Positions 46,326 to 58,165 of a DNA stretch of 64,000 nt are shown here, piece by piece. The notes under the pieces were generated by a model, which saw only the letters and a program-made list of their open reading frames with translations, made no database searches and was not told where the DNA came from. The stretch spans positions 138,678,536 to 138,742,535 of the forward strand of contig NC_134458.1 in the NCBI RefSeq assembly GCF_047948215.1. The letters run 5' to 3'. How positions within the stretch are numbered: position 1 is the first letter of the stretch; each line of letters begins with the position of its first letter. The position numbers and the translations under genes were made by a program. Origin of the DNA: Lycorma delicatula (lineage: Eukaryota > Arthropoda > Insecta > Hemiptera > Fulgoridae).

Positions 46326-46880
46326 TTAATAAAAATATAATTGAGCGTAACAAAGTACACACAATTCGACAATTAACTATAAAGAACAATAAAATTAAAT
46401 GGTTAAAAAAACAGAGCAAGCAATTGAGTGTTACAAATATCTTGGGAGGTATCACTGGATGCCTCCATTTTACGTCATTACTACTCTGTAAAATTTACTT
46501 TTAGTTTCATTGTTCAGGAAACCGATCGTAAATAAAGAAGTATAAAAAAAAAAATTAAAAAAAAAAAATATATATATATATATATACTGACAACGAAGAT
46601 TGGCAATATAAATGAACTACAAAGAAGAATCTAAGGTGGTGTAATTAATGGAATAACTTCAAATATTCTTCGTAACTTATGGCGTAAAATTGGATTTTAC
46701 GCGCCACAAACATTGCTCATGTGGAAGTTGTTAATAAAGTGTGTAAGCAAAACTATTTGAAATGCCCTGTTTAACAATAAAACATACTTGCTTTTATATT
46801 GCTTTTTACAGCTTTACATATTGCTTATTTTATTTCTTTCATTAACTACTATAATGCGCTAAATAATTTATGATTATCTG

Positions 46881-46882
<2 letters not shown>
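46326..46882. other. No gene recognised
   Basis: AT-rich, with an A-run and TA run near 46545-46586. Confidence 0.4.

Positions 46883-46912
<30 letters not shown>
46883..46912. repeat. (AT)n microsatellite
   Basis: About 15 AT units. Confidence 0.9.
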
Positions 46913-46914
<2 letters not shown>

Positions 46915-46999
46915 CGAGAAATGTTTCCCTGACTTCTACTCCAAGAGTATCATGGACAATACTGAAAGTCTTCGAACTTAAAGAGTAAATTTGATGGTT

Positions 47000-47230
47000 T
47001 CATCTGGTTTTTGACCTGAAAAGTTGAATAAAACAGGTTCCAGGAAAATGTATACTAATGTTTAAGAAAATTATGTAAAACACAAAACATTGGTCACAAA
47101 ATATAATTTTTTAGGTTTGATGTGCAATTATTTCATTAAATTACCAGTAAACAAATAAAATGTAACATCAAAATTTGTAGAGAATTTAATTCTGAGAAAA
47201 TCTATATAAATAACCAACTAAATATGGGGA
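47000..47230 (+). repeat. Fragment of the repeat at 56450-57400
   Basis: Shares AAATTTGTAGAGAATTTAAT and TTCTGAGAAAAT with 56760-56790, plus looser similarity upstream. Non-coding. Confidence 0.5.
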
Positions 47231-47416
47231 AGACTTTATGAGATTTGACTCTTATTAAAAACAAAAACAGATCGAAATATATCAGAAAAGTATTGTATTA
47301 TAATTTTAATCCAAAACAAGAATAATTTCCTTATTTTGGAAGATATCTGAAAACAGATATTTTTATTTATTTATTAATGATAAATAAATAAAAACATATT
47401 ACAATAATTATTTTAA

Positions 47417-47600
47417 ATGTCCTCCTTCATTTTTTACACAATATTCCGCTCGATTTAAAATTCGCGAAATTTTTCGCAACTCGAGAATGAAGCGTTTCCG
47501 GACACATGTTGATACGAACTTTTAACTCAATTTCTACATGTAGAAATTGAGTTAAATGTCCTAAATTATTATATGTCCTAAAATTCTTTCCATTTTTTTT
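47417..47600 (+). repeat. Interspersed repeat, inverted partner at 51370-51510
   Basis: TTTTTACACAATATTC-GCTCGATTTAA and GCAACTCGA-AATGAAGCG landmarks recur inverted at 51370-51510. It includes a 34-bp perfect palindrome, TTAACTCAATTTCTACATGT and its complement, at 47522-47555. Confidence 0.65.
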
Positions 47601-47684
47601 ATTATTTTTATTTTTTTAAATAATTTGTACGTTAACATTACTGAAAAGTAAAGTACTGTAAATATCACGTATTAAATAACATTA

Positions 47685-49884
47685 TAGTTGCCCTAGCGAA
47701 TCTACGAGTTTGTGACGTCACGTGCTGAAATCTCATTATGTAATTATTTTCCAAAACATTATTTTTGCGCATTTATTGTGCAATTATTATTTTTATTTCA
47801 TTTTTCGACATACAAAAAATACGGACGCCCAAACAATACATTTATGTTGTTGTGTGTTCAATTCTTTCCACTTGAGTTGATTACATGTATAAAAATGCTT
47901 AATGACTCAATCTTGTAAACAATAACAATTCCTTAACCAATGACTAATGCTCTAATTGGTGTTATGTACAGGCCTATAAAAATTTATACATGCATTTAGA
48001 AATGATGTCTTTCGTCACGATTATATTTAGATCCGTCATTTGTAGTACAGAATGTATATATAAAGAAACAAGCTTTAGTCCAGTTTATATCGTGTTCAAT
48101 GAAGGTATTCGGATAGCGTTTGTGATGCGGTCATATTAAATTATAATTAATCATTGTTTTTCGCAAATTTGTTGTAATATAATATTTTTTGTTTTATTTT
48201 TGTTCATGTGTTATTAGTGCGGTTTGCTAAGGCAGAATTTAAATCGGTAATTAAGAAAAAACTTAGGAGTCAAGCACGTGAAATTATCAATAATATTATA
48301 ATAATATTTTCATAAAATAAATTCTAAAAGTAGGTAAATTAACTGACGACAAACATATAATTGGTATTCAAAAATGCGAAGAAAGAACTGCTGCTGCTTG
48401 TGGGATATCAAGAACACAGGTTCAAAAATTCAGAAGAGAAAAAAAGACATGATTCTTCAATCAACATCCGAATCGTGTTCTTTCAGCACGCTGAAAAAGT
48501 ATAAACGACGTTCGAAACCTGTTAGTGGACTGGATAGTTTTGATTTAGGTGTAGTTAAAAGAACAGTTAATGAATTTTATTCAAAGAAGAATGAATTACC
48601 TACTTAAAAAAAATAAGGCAAGAACTTCAGTCATATATTGATTTTAAAGGCAGTCAATCAATTTTAGCTGTTATTTTGAGAGTTAGGTTTCAAATGGTGT
48701 AAAACTGAAAACAACAAAAAACTTTTAATTGAGAAATCCGATATCAAGTGGAAAGAGAAATGAATAATTGCAGGCAACGGCTAAGTACAAACAAAGCAAT
48801 GCTACAATTGTTTATTTGGATGAAACGTACGTTTTATGTTCGCACTGTTCGACAAAGTCGTGGTCTGATGGTATTGATGAGGGATTACATGTGCTGATTA
48901 ATAAAGTGACCGTTTAACAGTAATTCATGCTGGAGAAGAAATCGGTTTTATTACGAACGCATTACTAACTTAGAAAGCCAGTTCGAAAAGTGGCGACTAC
49001 CATGACAATATGAATACAGACAATTTCATAAAATGGACGCGTGAAGAATTGATTCCAAATCTTCCACCAATGTCAGTAATAGTTGCTGATAACGCCTCTT
49101 ACCACAATACAGCTACTGATAAAGCGCCAAATTCTAACTCCAGAAGAAAATATGTAATCGGCCCAGGAGAAAACTATATTCCGTATAGCTCAAAAATGCT
49201 GAAACTACAGTTATATATATGAATTAATAAAGTTACATAAAACTAAAGTACAAAAATATCACTTGGAAGAACTTTTAAAAAAACATGGGCATCGTGTTCT
49301 TAGACTCCCACCGTACCATTCTGATTTAAATCCGATCGAGATGGTATGGTCAGCCGTAAAAAGACATGTGGCGAATCATAACAACATTTTCTTTCACAAA
49401 TGTTGAAAAATTAGCTACGGAGAAAATTAATTCCATGAATGAAGATGACTGGAAACCCTTTTGTGAAAAAATAAAAAATATTGAAAAAGAGTATGAAAAA
49501 CTGGAACCACTGATATATGAAATGGCAAAAAGTTATATTATACGTGTAGACTCTGATAGTGAAAGTGGAAATAAAAGTGACAGTGATAGTGATTCGTTTA
49601 GCGAGGATGGTGAACTTGCTAGAAGTTTGAATTAGATGCATGCAGAAAATTCAAGTAAGCTTCTGTATTATTAAAAATTAATAATTTAGTACGAATAAAG
49701 GTTATAATAGAATTAATTACACATTGCTTAAAATTAGTCATTGTAAATATGTTAGTTATTACCGCGTACAATATGATAATAAGTAATACTTCGATTTGAT
49801 ACGCGGAGTTGATGTTTTCAGGCCGAGTAGTAATATGCAGTCTGCTCGTAACGTCACAAGCTTGTACATTGTCTGGGCCAAGTA
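47685..49884 (+). mobile_element. IS630/Tc1-superfamily DNA transposon, 2.2 kb with TIRs and TA flanks
   Basis: The ends read TAGTTG-CCTAGCGAATCTAC (left) and, reversed, TACTTGGCCCAGACAATGTAC (right); similarity continues through GTGACGTCACG/GTGACGTTACG for about 45 bases. TA lies immediately outside both ends (47683-47684 and 49885-49886). The single gene inside is a transposase in plus orientation. Confidence 0.8.
48374..49635 (+). pseudogene. DDE transposase of the 47685-49884 element, frameshifted
   Basis: The N-terminal part (48374-48607) has an HTH-like start and GLDSFDLGVVKRTVNEF. Then come FKGSQSILAVILRELGF-type sequence in another frame, IVYLDETYVL with the first catalytic Asp codon at 48819, VIVADNASYHNT with the second Asp codon at 49088, and LPPYHSDLNPIEMVW with the Glu codon at 49338. 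The C-terminal frame 49366-49635 ends in an acidic serine-rich tail (DSDSESGNKSDSDSDSFSED). All three catalytic acidic residues are present, but stops and frameshifts separate the pieces. A shorter copy lies at 20972-21480. Confidence 0.8.
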
Positions 49885-49886
49885 TA

Positions 49887-50329
49887 CACAGCTATTATTA
49901 AGTTGTGAATCCTTTTGTGACGTAACACAAGGCGTCAAATGATCAAGTTTTTTTTAATATAGTTAAACCGTGCTGACGTAAAATATTTAATAACATTATT
50001 GTCAAAAATCACTTTATCATTATTATTTGAAATAATCATTTTTCTTTTCTATACACAATTTTTATGAGCTTATCAAAACTGTTATAATAAACTGTTCGGT
50101 AATTCGTTACGAATTTAATAACCTATACTTATAATAACTAAATATTATAATATTTAATAATAAAATATTATTTTATAATCCTCTGAAAAATGGTTGATAA
50201 AAGTAAAATTTTTAAGGCAAGATCAAGAAAAATGATAAATTATTTACTTATAGCTATTATAGAATGTATTTTTACTTTTTTTCATAGTGGGCGTAATGTT
50301 GAATAATATTTTTAAAAAAAAGATCTGAT
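49887..50329. other. AT-rich DNA, no gene recognised
   Basis: Nothing supported. Confidence 0.4.
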
Positions 50330-50820
50330 GTGACACCATATGACTTCCTTGTACGCCGATTAAATTACATATACACATTTTTTTAAAATGAAAAGTACAT
50401 AAAATTTTATTTCACTAATAACTTCTGTTTATTCATTTTTTTCTTTTTTTTTTTTTGTTATTGAATTATATTTATTGTAAAAATTTTTACAGTCAGAGGT
50501 AAATAATTATTGATAAATCCATACATTTTAATTAAAAAAGTCCAAAATCCAAAAATTTGGATTTTGGACTTTTTCTTAATTGCTTGCAGTAGTAAGCCCT
50601 CAATGAGAGCTTTTCAACGATATATCATAAGTGGTACTTATTTTCATTGGTTTCAGAGTTATAGCCAAATAAAATTTTAGTTAATGAAATAATTTATCTT
50701 ACAAGAGGAAGAGCACATCGATTCGAATCCGACTTCATTTCCTTTTTTTTAAATTTATATATTGATTTATTAATAATCGGCATACAAGGAAGTCTTGTGG
50801 TGTCCACATCAGATTTTTTA
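50330..50820. repeat. Foldback copy of the ACTTCCTTGTAC-ended repeat
   Basis: Left end ATCTGATGTGACACC-ATGACTTCCTTGTACG and right end CATACAAGGAAGTC-TGTGGTGTCCACATCAGAT are inverted copies of one terminus. The interior matches 31200-31340. This shows that the family has inverted termini and supports a MITE-like nature. Confidence 0.75.
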
Positions 50821-51369
50821 AGTCAAATTTTGAGTAATGAAATGGAATTTCATAAGTCATTAGAAAAATTATTAAAAAATAAGAAAAAGAAGTTTCTTTG
50901 ATTTTACTGTTATTATGAAGCGAATTTTTAAGCTTTAAATTTATCGGTAAAGATAATTTTAAGATCATAATGTTTATTTTAAAGAATTTTAAAGACTATA
51001 ATTTTTATTATATCTTTTAAGGTTTTTCTTGTATGTATACGAACTGTTTAAAATTCAGTTTGGTTGAATATAGATTGATTTCACTATGCACATTGTGTTT
51101 TTTTTCTTTAAAAATATAATATTTATTACTACTTAAAATGAAAGTTCTAATTGCCAGTATAAGTTTTAAATGTATAGCGAACGATTTTTTTTTATAACTT
51201 CCCATAAAACGTTGTTCTTTTTTTAAGTATATCCTCGTTTTTATTTTGTTCGTTATTTATCTTAAAATAATTTAGAACTTTCTCTATTTTAGAAAAGTAA
51301 ACTAATACGTAAGAATTATGCAAATAATTATTTATGCGTAATAATAAATAATAAAAAAAAAAAGACGGA

Positions 51370-51510
51370 AAGAATTTCAGGACACATTCTACAAGTAAAA
51401 ATAAAGTTAAACGTTCATATGAACATGTTCCTGCGTAATTTTCGAGTTGCAAAAAATTTCAGAAAAAATTAAATCGAGCTGAATATTGTGTAAAAAGTGA
51501 AGGAGAACAT
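51370..51510 (-). repeat. Inverted partner of 47417-47600
   Basis: Reverse complement of the landmarks at 47417-47600, without the palindrome. The minus-strand frame at 51192-51452 crosses this repeat and is not a gene. Confidence 0.6.
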
Positions 51511-52150
51511 TTAGAACTCCTTTCTCCAAAAAATATAAAATATTTTCATAATTATTATAAAATTAATATAAAAATTAAAAAATATTCTTAATAAAAGTTT
51601 TGATAGTAATATTCTACTCAGACAAAGTACACAAAAGCAATCAATATAAACATATGTAACAGTAATGAAAAAATACTTATAAGAGGGATAAACATCTTCT
51701 CTATGAACAAGAACAGCCAAGTTGGAGTCGCGAGGACATTTTTACATTATTCATTATTTAGAAATAATAAAATTATTTATTGCCGAAGTACATGTAGCAA
51801 AAATTTAAACAAATTATTATAATGTCAGCTAATCTGGTATAGCGTTGATTTTTTTTCCATAGGTAGTAAAAAAATTATTTTTTAATGCATATATTTATAT
51901 TTTTTATTAGTTGATTGAGGTTGTCTTTTTAAAAAAGGGTGAACGGAATTATAATGTTTTGTTCTTAAATAAACAGATCCTTTTGGAAAAAACCTATTAC
52001 TAGGTTTTGGAATATCTCACATTTAGCGTTATCTGATTTATTACGGTAAGAAGGTTCGCCATCAACATTTATAAAATTCTTCATATGACCAATCTCTTAT
52101 GTAAAAGAAAATATCCTGACTGATTCACTGACTCATAATCAACGTACAAC
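51511..52150. other. AT-rich DNA, no gene recognised
   Basis: Nothing supported. Confidence 0.4.
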
Positions 52151-53281
52151 CAAAACTATTATAGGTAGAGACTTTTCAGGGTACCTTCGTATCTTTAAGT
52201 AGGTATGCACTAAGAAAGGATTTTGCGAAATTTTGATTTTGATTTTGGTTCAAATCGATAAAAAATTTAATTTTCTGTTAACAGCACTATCTGTTGGACG
52301 TAAATGCAACATGCGCTATACTAAATATTTTACGATTCCATTGCAATGTTTCCGATATGTGTGTCCGCTATAGACTAAAAAACTACTGGACCGATTTACG
52401 CGCGGTGAAGAAGGGAGAAAGGGAAAAATCGGAAAAGTGAAATAGGGAAAATCGAAAAAGGTAAAAGGAAAGAAGGGGAAAATGTAAAAAATAAAAGGGG
52501 AAAATGGGGGAAAGGAAATGGAAAGGGAAAAGATAAAAGAGGAAAGATGAACGGTGAAAGGGAAATGGGGGAAGAGGAAGGGGATTAAATAAATTTAATT
52601 AGAATTAAAATTAAATTAAATTTAAAATAAATAAATAATTAAATTAAAATGGAATTCAAAAATGAGAATATGTAAAGCAAATAACTGAAAAAGTCAGATG
52701 CAAAAAAATTGGTTGAGATTAAAAGCGTAGGTAAAGCATGGAAATGAAGTAATTCATTATATCTGTCAAATAAATAATATTAATACATAATATTATTCTG
52801 TGCGCGCGCAGAGCGACAGAATGAGTGTGTGAGTGCTCCAGAAGAATGCCGTTAAATTTTACAGCTTATTTCTCTGTTTAAAATAATGAAAAAGTTCATA
52901 ATAAACATGTGTCCGGAGATGGCTTTGTTTTTAAATTAGAAATAACAAAGAATATTACCATGATTTCTGCTTAGCAACAAAATGAACCTATACCGAAATT
53001 CATCGAAAACCAACTGGAATCGAAAACCGGAGAAGAATGGTGGAAGGGAAAAATCGAAAAAGGGAAAATGGAAAACAGGGGAAGGGAAAACGGGAAAAGG
53101 AAATGGAAAAGAGAAAATAGGAATGGAAAGGGGAAAGGGGAGCAAGGGAATGATAAACGAGAGAATAAGAGGGGAACGGGAGAAAACGGGAAGGGAGAGC
53201 GAAGCGAGTCATAACCCTCTGATCGTGACGGGAAGCGCAAGTAACCATAGAGCACGGGCGAAGCCGTGATGGGGATGCTAG
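52150..53281 (+). mobile_element. Helitron-like non-autonomous element (copy 3) with polypurine tracts
   Basis: The 3' end has hairpin arms CACGG (53253-53257) and CCGTG (53264-53268), then CTAG at 53278-53281. The segment 52290-52405 matches copy 2. Long G/A-only stretches (GGGAAAAGG-like) lie at 52410-52590 and 53025-53200. Frames on either strand across them encode low-complexity Pro/Phe/Ser or Lys/Gly protein and are not genes. The 5' end is approximate. Confidence 0.6.
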
Positions 53282-53585
53282 ATTTGGGATTGTAATAAAT
53301 TTTTTGTTTATCTTTATTGGACTTTTATATTGAACTATTTTAATTCATTCATATAATGGATTGGTCTATGAAATATTGTTCAATTTTCTTATCTTCCTTT
53401 TTTTGTTTTCCTTTGTTTAAGTTTTGGGCAACAATTCATTGTTTTTCTATATTCAAACAATTCATTGTTTGTTTATATTCCTTCAGTATTTTTCATAAAA
53501 TTTTTGTTTACAGTTTTATCAGGATTTAATGAAAATCTAAATATAATATTGTTGATTTAATATTTTTTTATTTATAAAAATATAA

Positions 53586-53658
53586 GTTTGCTATTAAAAA
53601 AGCATTGCGAGTGAGGCTACATCTATATTGTGGGCGAAGTCGCGACGGGGTACGCTAG
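53586..53658 (+). mobile_element. Helitron-like 3' end (copy 4)
   Basis: AAGTTTGCTATTAAAAAAGC to GGGCGAAGTCGCGAC and CTAG at 53655-53658. Matches copy 1 upstream of the hairpin. Only about 370 bases after the copy 3 end. Confidence 0.5.
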
Positions 53659-53950
53659 TAGATATATAAAATATTGCCAAAATCTTGTAACCTGTATGTA
53701 GGTACCAACATCGAACTGTTGTAAGCGACTGACATGAGTTGTAAGTCATTTCTAAAAATGAGGTAGCCATCCTTAAAAATAACAAAACTCCCATGCCTGA
53801 CTTACTAGGGAAAGTAAGGAGTGAAGTGGTTTCTTGTTGTTTTTTTTCACGGAGTCAAATACACGGTTGTTTATCAGCAGACCAAATTTACGAAAACGTA
53901 TGAGATATTCAGTCCTAAAAATAACACCTTTATTGACTTCAGGGAATAAC

Positions 53951-54160
53951 ACGCCGGGGTGGTCTAGTGGTAAAACTCGTCGTCGTAAATCAGTTGATTT
54001 CGAAGTCGAGAGTTCTCAGGTTCGAATCCTAATAAAAGTAGTTGCTTTTATTCAGATTTGAACACTACATCGTGGGTACTGGTGTTATTTGGTGATGGTA
54101 GGATTTCAGTTAACTAACCACACGTCTCAGATTGGACTGCACAAGACCAAATTTTGAGAA
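53951..54160 (+). mobile_element. SINE family A copy 3
   Basis: Plus orientation: GGGGTGGTCTAGTGGT head, CGAAGTCGAGAGTTC and GGTTCGAATCC (B-box-like), then the body to the CAGATTGGACTGCACAAGAC segment. The tail is lost. Confidence 0.8.
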
Positions 54161-55414
54161 ACAATGAAAATGTTTTTATTGATACTTCCACGTTCGGTAA
54201 ACACTTCTGTCTGGGACAAAATATTCTTTTAAATATTTTTTTATGTATTTCCATCTTTTACGGGCACTCATTTTTCGAACACAAATACAAAAATTCGAGC
54301 AATTTTGTAAATCTAAGCTCTCTTGACTAGACAGTAAAATAAATGGGCAGTTTTTGTGGTTAATTAAATTTTAATCGAAAAGTACTAAAATTCGGATTAT
54401 TTCAATTGAAATAAACGCGAGTTGAGTAATAATACATCACTAACCTTTATTTTACAAATAAAGGAAAAAAATAATATATTAAGGTTACTTTGATTCCACA
54501 TATTAATTGCTAAGGGTATTTACAGTTTATAAAAAATTTGTTTTAAAGCGTGTTAAATTCAAAAGAGAAGTTTTTTGAATTAATTTTCACTTTTCTCGTT
54601 CAGCATCAGAAAAGACAAAGAAAAAATTGTATTAAAAGCATGTCCCATATTATAAGATCGTTTCACATTATGAAACGTAATTAAGTACGAGTACTATACG
54701 TAGTTAAATAAATAATTCTCCGTGCCCTATCCAGTAAAAATTACTTCCTGTACCCCATATCTGAATTTTTCAGTTTTGGCAGTATTTGTATATATGGTGA
54801 CTAGCACAATATTTATCTCTCTACGAGATAGTTGTACCCAAAAACTATTTTTCTCATTTTTTTAACAATAAAAAACATACTGCGGCTAAAAGAAGTATCT
54901 GCTTTTCAGATGCCATAATACTGAGCTTTGGAAATGGAACATTTAAAAACTTTCAGAAAATTTTTAAGTTTTAAAATATTTAAAAAAAAAAAAGTTGTAG
55001 AAAAAACTGTTTTACAACCTGTCTTATTTTCTAGTATAAAGGACCGTTTAGAGATATCGATGCTAACTTTTACTATCGATTCTACTGATACCAGTATCAA
55101 TGGGCTGGCTGAATTTATTTTTTTCTCTTCTCTATAATCTATGATCATCGATCACCATTTTTATTTGTTGCGGACCAATAGGAAGGCTTATAAAACGAAA
55201 GTAAAGATCTAAAAATTGTTTAGTAGCAGGTATTTCTATATGTTAGAAGTATGAAAGATTTCATACTTCTTGTTGACCCTCGAAATTATATATTTTTTTT
55301 TTTTCATATAGCATTTGAAGGTCAATTTTTATAATGAAATAATCCCTAAAGAATTTTCTTTTATTTTACAGTATTATTACTACTATATGTCTTTATTATT
55401 GTTACTTAAAGCAG
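54161..55414. other. AT-rich DNA, no gene recognised
   Basis: Antisense overlapping frames at 54906-55148 lack recognisable features. Nothing else supported. Confidence 0.4.
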
Positions 55415-55542
55415 GTACGGTTCTCAACTTGATAGATGGGCAAGAGGATTTGGATGTCCCAGTTCTCAGTGGGGAAGATAATTTGAAAGAGAGGGGTTTT
55501 TATAAAGATTTTCTGAGTTTATTAAAAGTGTTCGAAGAATGA
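55415..55542 (+). CDS. Candidate terminal exon, function unknown
   Basis: A pyrimidine-rich tract and AAAGCAG acceptor (to 55414) precede an open frame ending in TGA at 55540-55542. The protein segment (LIDGQEDLDVPVLSGEDNLK, GFYKDFLSLLKVFEE) is acidic and of ordinary composition, unlike random AT-rich frames nearby. No upstream exon was identified. It might be a fragment of a transposon gene. Confidence 0.33.
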
Positions 55543-56449
55543 CATCTGTCAATTAGGCCTTTCTTTATTTCTAAAAACATGAGGCCGTACAATGTATACT
55601 TACAATTAATATTTCCATTTATAAAAAAATTCATGCATTAGTTGCGCTATTAACACGTCACTATTAAGTAAGGTTCATTGTAAATCACATTTTTGTACTT
55701 GTAATGGTAGAGTGCATATACAATATACGTTGATCACTCAACGTAACTAATTTGGGAATTCCATGAGTTATGTTTGCCATGAATTTTTAATTCTTTTTTC
55801 TTCAATTTTTTAAGAATAAATTACTATAGAATTCTATTCTGTTTAAATTGTTTTTTGTTAAAGCTGTAAATTCGATTTTCAACCGTAGTAGTTATTTTAA
55901 TTAAAATAAACAGGAATAATCATCGTTACCCAGCCATATTCATAAAAGGAGAGTTGTCTTCCCATCCCTTTTTCGCGACAACGAAAAAAAAGATAAACGA
56001 GGCTCCACTGTATTATTTAAAAGTTTTTTATCAATTTCATTTTTTTATTTAATCTTGTTTTTTATTTTTTTAAAATCAAAAATATTAGTTTTTAATGCAT
56101 CATCAATATTTAAAATGCTAATTCTTTATTTTTTTTAAAAATTACTTCTGGTTTGCTAACGAGTTGATTTTTAAAATACATGCGAAACAAAGAAATTTTT
56201 TATGATGTTGATTATTTCAGTCAAGAAATTCTTTAAAACCATTAAATAGATAAAAAATTGCATGCCAGCAAATATCTACCATTAGTTTTTTTTTTTTAAA
56301 TTTAATTAAGTTTTTAATTACTGTATTTCAATAAAAAAATTCCATTCTGAAGAAACACAGATCTCTACCAAAGTACGCAACGGAAAAACAAAAAAAAATA
56401 AAAATAAGTGAAAAAATGTTTTAGTAATATAAATATATATTATAAGAAA
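55543..56449. other. AT-rich DNA, no gene recognised
   Basis: Nothing supported. Confidence 0.4.
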
Positions 56450-57400
56450 AAATTTCACATAAAAGTGGGTCCAGAAACGAACCGTTAGCGAGTTACGGCT
56501 AGTGAAAGATTTCGCCTTGTTTTCTAGATAAAAGATGAAATAAAACTATAATGAAATTCTAGGAACCCAAATTAAGGGGGTAAACTTGACTTAAAGTTTT
56601 TGACCTGACAAACTGAATGGTTTCAGAACCATATTTCTAATAGTTTTCTTAACATCCGACATAAAACAGAAAAATGTGTTATCTAAAAATACGTTTTTTA
56701 CGTTTGTAATATAAAAAGCTTTGTTAGATGTGTAATAAATGCGTAAAATTTATTATCAAAACTTGTAGAGAATTTAATTCTGAGAAAATTGATATTTTCA
56801 TGTCCTCCACTTTACGTCCAATTCAATTAAATATTAATTGTTTTTATATACTGTTCATTCTAGTATTGTATATTAGAATCAAATTAAGTAATAATTTTCT
56901 CACAATAATAGACCTAATAATTATGCACAAAATTACAATATCAATTTTCTGCCATAACTCGGCTATTTGTCAACAGACTTTAAAACATAAAATATCATTT
57001 TGTACAAAATAAAAGGCTTAATATTTTAGCAAATAACATAAATTTTGATAAAACTAATATTTAGGGAGATATAACGGATTGAAAAATAAAAATGGCCGCC
57101 ATTTTGTAATTTTCCAAGTTATTTAAGTCCTGACTTTTTACTAATTTTAAAGCTTTATTACCAAGAGGCTTACCAAATTAATGTAATTCGTCTTCCGAAC
57201 TTGAAATATAAAGTTTTATATAAAAAAAACAAAATGGTGGACAGGGGCAGAACGAAGGAGAAATTGCTATTTTTCCTAGGATACTTATTGTTTTGTTTTA
57301 CAAGTAGAATCTGAAAAAGTATAGCCAGCTCAACATTTTAGAAATACTGTGTATATAAAAAAAATTTATTTACTAAAGTTTTTTTCTAATTTTTAAAATA
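56450..57400. repeat. Interspersed non-coding repeat, about 0.9 kb
   Basis: Contains GAACCGTTAGCGAGTTACGG, CTTGTAGAGAATTTAATTCT and AAAATGGCCGCCATTTTG-type segments. Part is shared with 47000-47230. The style is that of old interspersed repeats; no protein was recognised. The frame at 56728-57012 lies within it. Confidence 0.5.
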
Positions 57401-57997
57401 AAAATAGCAAGGCACACGAACAGAAACACATTTATTTTAATTAATCAGACAAAACAGTTCGAAAATAACAAAATGTACGGTTTTTTTACATTTTTTAAAT
57501 ATTTTTATTGAAAAATATTTATTAAACGATTAAATAATAATATTTTATGTTAGTTTAAGTCTTATTATATTAAAACTAATCTTAACTTAGAAATTAATGA
57601 ATTAACCTGAAAATACTTTATAATCTAATTTTTTAACTTTTATTTTCATTTCAACATTTTCTGAAGATGATGGCTTGCCGTTGAAAGTAGAAAACGAAAA
57701 TAAATAAATATATATATTCATCAGTTTTTTTGCTTAATTATTTTTTGATATCCTGAGTACTTGCATAATCATCGGACCATATTTGTAAACATATTTGTAA
57801 CTTAATTTTTTTATTCAGTTAAAAACATTGTTCGATTTGAAAATTATATAATTTTTAATAATAATAATAATTGGACTGTGTTTCAATAGGTGTACAAAAC
57901 TAAAATAACTGGATGGTACACTTTAGCAAACTCATTTCATATACACTTTCACTTTGAACCTACGAAAACAGCTACTTAAAATGGTTGTACTGTTTAC

Positions 57998-58165
57998 CTT
58001 TGGAAATTCCAGTAAATTCCCACCCATCAAATTTTTCAAAGTAGACAGAAAATTTAACCGATTTCCTGGTAGTATAAATATTATCGGTAGAAAATGTATT
58101 TGAGTTATCCTCATACCTGATCCGACTATCGAAAACTAATTTTCTCACAATTAAAGTTTTATTAT
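57998..58165 (-). CDS. Candidate internal exon, 168 nt, phase-symmetric
   Basis: On the minus strand GGTTCAG precedes an open frame with YEDNSNTFSTDNIYTTRK and VYFEKFDGWEFTGIS, and CCAAAG|GTAAAC ends it. The length is a multiple of three. Composition is protein-like, but the pyrimidine tract is weak and no neighbouring exon was found. Family not recognised. Confidence 0.3.

Noticed and set aside
52936..53269. Overlapping frames on both strands rich in Pro/Phe/Ser or Lys/Gly
   Set aside because: They result from the polypurine tract, which lacks stops in several frames.
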